Assembly (NCBI GenBank): GCA_937868035.1
Contig: CALMLK010000452.1
Location: 1 to 7,625, forward strand
Source: an uncultured Alphaproteobacteria bacterium
Lineage (GTDB): Bacteria > Pseudomonadota > Alphaproteobacteria > Rhizobiales > Aestuariivirgaceae
Length of the DNA stretch: 7,625 nucleotides
Reading direction: 5' to 3'
Shown here piece by piece: positions 6,652 through 7,625 of the stretch (positions within the stretch are counted from its first letter, which is position 1; every line of letters begins with the position of its first letter). A program made the position numbers and the translations under genes. The notes under the pieces were generated by a model that saw nothing but the letters and a program-made list of their open reading frames with translations, searched no databases and was not told the DNA's origin.

Positions 6652-7047
6652 ATGAAGCGCCTCGTCTTCCTCATCGTCCTGGCCGCGATGGCAACGCCTG
6701 CGGCGGCGACGGAGTGGACGATCTGTTCGTCCAAGGGAGACGAGGCGTCATTCAGCGTGCTGGTGGGAACACTGGGTATCGGCACGGCGACAGAATTCAA
6801 GCTCGAGGTGGGCAACAAGATGTGGTCCACCCGCGATGGCGAAGGCACCGTGATCACGCGCGGGCAGGCCTTCGAGGATGACAAGACAATCCTCATCGAC
6901 GTGATGGACGAAGGCATGGGCGCCGTGGTGGCGCAACTGCGCGTCTTCAAGGCCGTGGAAGGGGATGCCCCCGCCGCCGTGGGCGGAACCCTGCGGGTGC
7001 CCGGCGTTGGCGCCTGGGTGGTTTCCTGCGAGGGCGGGGAAGGCTGA
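6652..7047 (+). CDS. Small exported protein of unknown function
   Basis: This encodes 131 residues. I do not recognise a named domain. The N-terminus is a clear signal peptide: MKR, a hydrophobic Leu/Val/Ala core, and Thr-Pro-Ala-Ala-Ala before Thr20-Glu21, suggesting cleavage near residue 19-20. The mature part is about 110 residues, mostly alternating strands and Gly turns, and acidic. It has only two cysteines, one near each end (Cys25 and Cys126), well placed to close the domain with a disulfide in the periplasm. It starts five bases after the cytoplasmic cyclophilin stop and ends 23 bases before queA, so it is probably in the same transcript. The ribosome site is weak. Co-transcription with an exported cyclophilin makes a periplasmic role plausible, but nothing in the sequence shows what it does. 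Confidence 0.85.
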   Translation: MKRLVFLIVLAAMATPAAATEWTICSSKGDEASFSVLVGTLGIGTATEFKLEVGNKMWSTRDGEGTVITRGQAFEDDKTILIDVMDEGMGAVVAQLRVFKAVEGDAPAAVGGTLRVPGVGAWVVSCEGGEG

Positions 7048-7070
7048 GGCCTTCTCCGGCGTAACCAATC

Positions 7071-7625
7071 ATGCGCGTTTCCGATTTTGATTTTGAGTTG
7101 CCGGCGGAGCGGATTGCCTTGCGTCCGGCGGTGCCGCGGGAGTCGGCGAAGTTGCTGGTGGTTTCGCCTGAAGCCATGGGCGACCGGACGGTGGCTGACC
7201 TGCCTGCGGAATTGCGGTCCGGCGATGTGTTGGTGTTCAACAACACGAAGGTGATTCCTGCCGCCCTGTCCGGTCATCGCGTCGGGCGGCTTGGCACCAG
7301 CCCCAAGATCGAGGCGTTGCTGCACCAGCGGATGGACGGCGCGACGTGGAAGGCATTCGTGAAGCCGGCGAAGAAGCTGATCGCCGGAGACCACCTGCGT
7401 TTCGGAGACCTTGAGGCAGATGTTTGCGCCAAGGGCGAGGCGGGCGAGGTGACGCTGGTGTTCAGTGTGGCGGGCGCCGACCTTGATGCCGCGCTCGCCG
7501 TTGCGGGCCGCGTGCCGCTGCCGCCCTACATCGAATCACAGCGCGCGCAGGATGCCCAGGACCGGGCTGACTACCAGACCATCTACGCCCGGCACGACGG
7601 TGCGGTGGCCGCGCCGACGGCCGGA
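7071..7625 (+). CDS. queA: S-adenosylmethionine:tRNA ribosyltransferase-isomerase, 5' part
   Basis: QueA transfers and isomerises the ribosyl part of S-adenosylmethionine onto preQ1 at the wobble base of GUN-anticodon tRNAs, giving epoxyqueuosine. The frame runs without a stop from ATG 7071 to the window end, giving 185 residues, about half of the usual 350-odd. Recognised blocks are the N-terminal FDFELPAERIALRPA (6-20), GDVLVFNNTKVIPA (51-64), KAFVKPAKK (94-102), PLPPYI (149-154), DRADYQTIYA (164-173) and GAVAAPTAG (177-185). The last is the start of the hallmark that normally continues with Leu-His-Phe-Thr. No preQ1 riboswitch is visible in the 23-base gap before it, and no good ribosome site is present, so it may depend on translation from the gene before it. 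tgt often follows queA but lies outside the window. Confidence 0.97.
   Translation, partial: MRVSDFDFELPAERIALRPAVPRESAKLLVVSPEAMGDRTVADLPAELRSGDVLVFNNTKVIPAALSGHRVGRLGTSPKIEALLHQRMDGATWKAFVKPAKKLIAGDHLRFGDLEADVCAKGEAGEVTLVFSVAGADLDAALAVAGRVPLPPYIESQRAQDAQDRADYQTIYARHDGAVAAPTAG

Noticed and set aside
1..7625. Search for tRNA genes, CRISPR arrays, insertion sequences, toxin-antitoxin or defence genes
   Set aside because: No regularly spaced repeats, transposase motifs, tRNA-like folds or defence domains were seen; nearly every base belongs to a recognised coding sequence or a short spacer.

Overview
The window is a GC-rich (low-to-mid 60s % by eye), gene-dense stretch of a chromosome, most likely from an alphaproteobacterium and perhaps from the Hyphomicrobiales or a related order. 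The evidence is the style of the GyrA protein, including an acidic insertion in its C-terminal domain. The gene order gyrA ... coaD - cyclophilin - cyclophilin - queA also fits, as I recall it from rhizobia and relatives. The genus cannot be named from the sequence alone.

Layout. Bases 1-474 hold the 3' end of a DUF1176-like gene, closed by a good intrinsic terminator at 497-519. A small exported or lipoprotein-like gene of unknown function follows (557-898). A 157-base gap with an inverted repeat then leads to gyrA (1056-3776), the DNA gyrase A subunit. After gyrA come a LysE/RhtB-type exporter (3824-4444) and coaD (4444-4947), which overlap by one base. The roughly 100 bases after coaD are very GC-rich and contain repeated hairpin-like words. 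Beyond them a GNAT acetyltransferase lies on the minus strand (5048-5527). It is the only reverse-strand gene and splits an otherwise co-directional row. Downstream, a second plus-strand cluster runs as an exported cyclophilin (5643-6161), a cytoplasmic cyclophilin (6161-6646, one-base overlap), a small exported protein (6652-7047) and the 5' part of queA (7071 to the window end).

How the genes relate. Most of the window is housekeeping: DNA supercoiling (gyrA), coenzyme A synthesis (coaD), proline isomerisation in two compartments (the cyclophilin pair) and queuosine tRNA modification (queA). The exporter, the acetyltransferase and the two small exported proteins are accessory genes threaded among these.

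No mobile element, CRISPR array, RNA gene, phage gene or defence system is visible, and I found no convincing new multi-gene system. The points most worth a second look are the residues of the GyrA quinolone pocket (Asn-Leu where E. coli has Asp82-Ser83, and Asp two residues before the catalytic Tyr), the GC-rich repeat-like spacer after coaD, and the two uncharacterised exported proteins.
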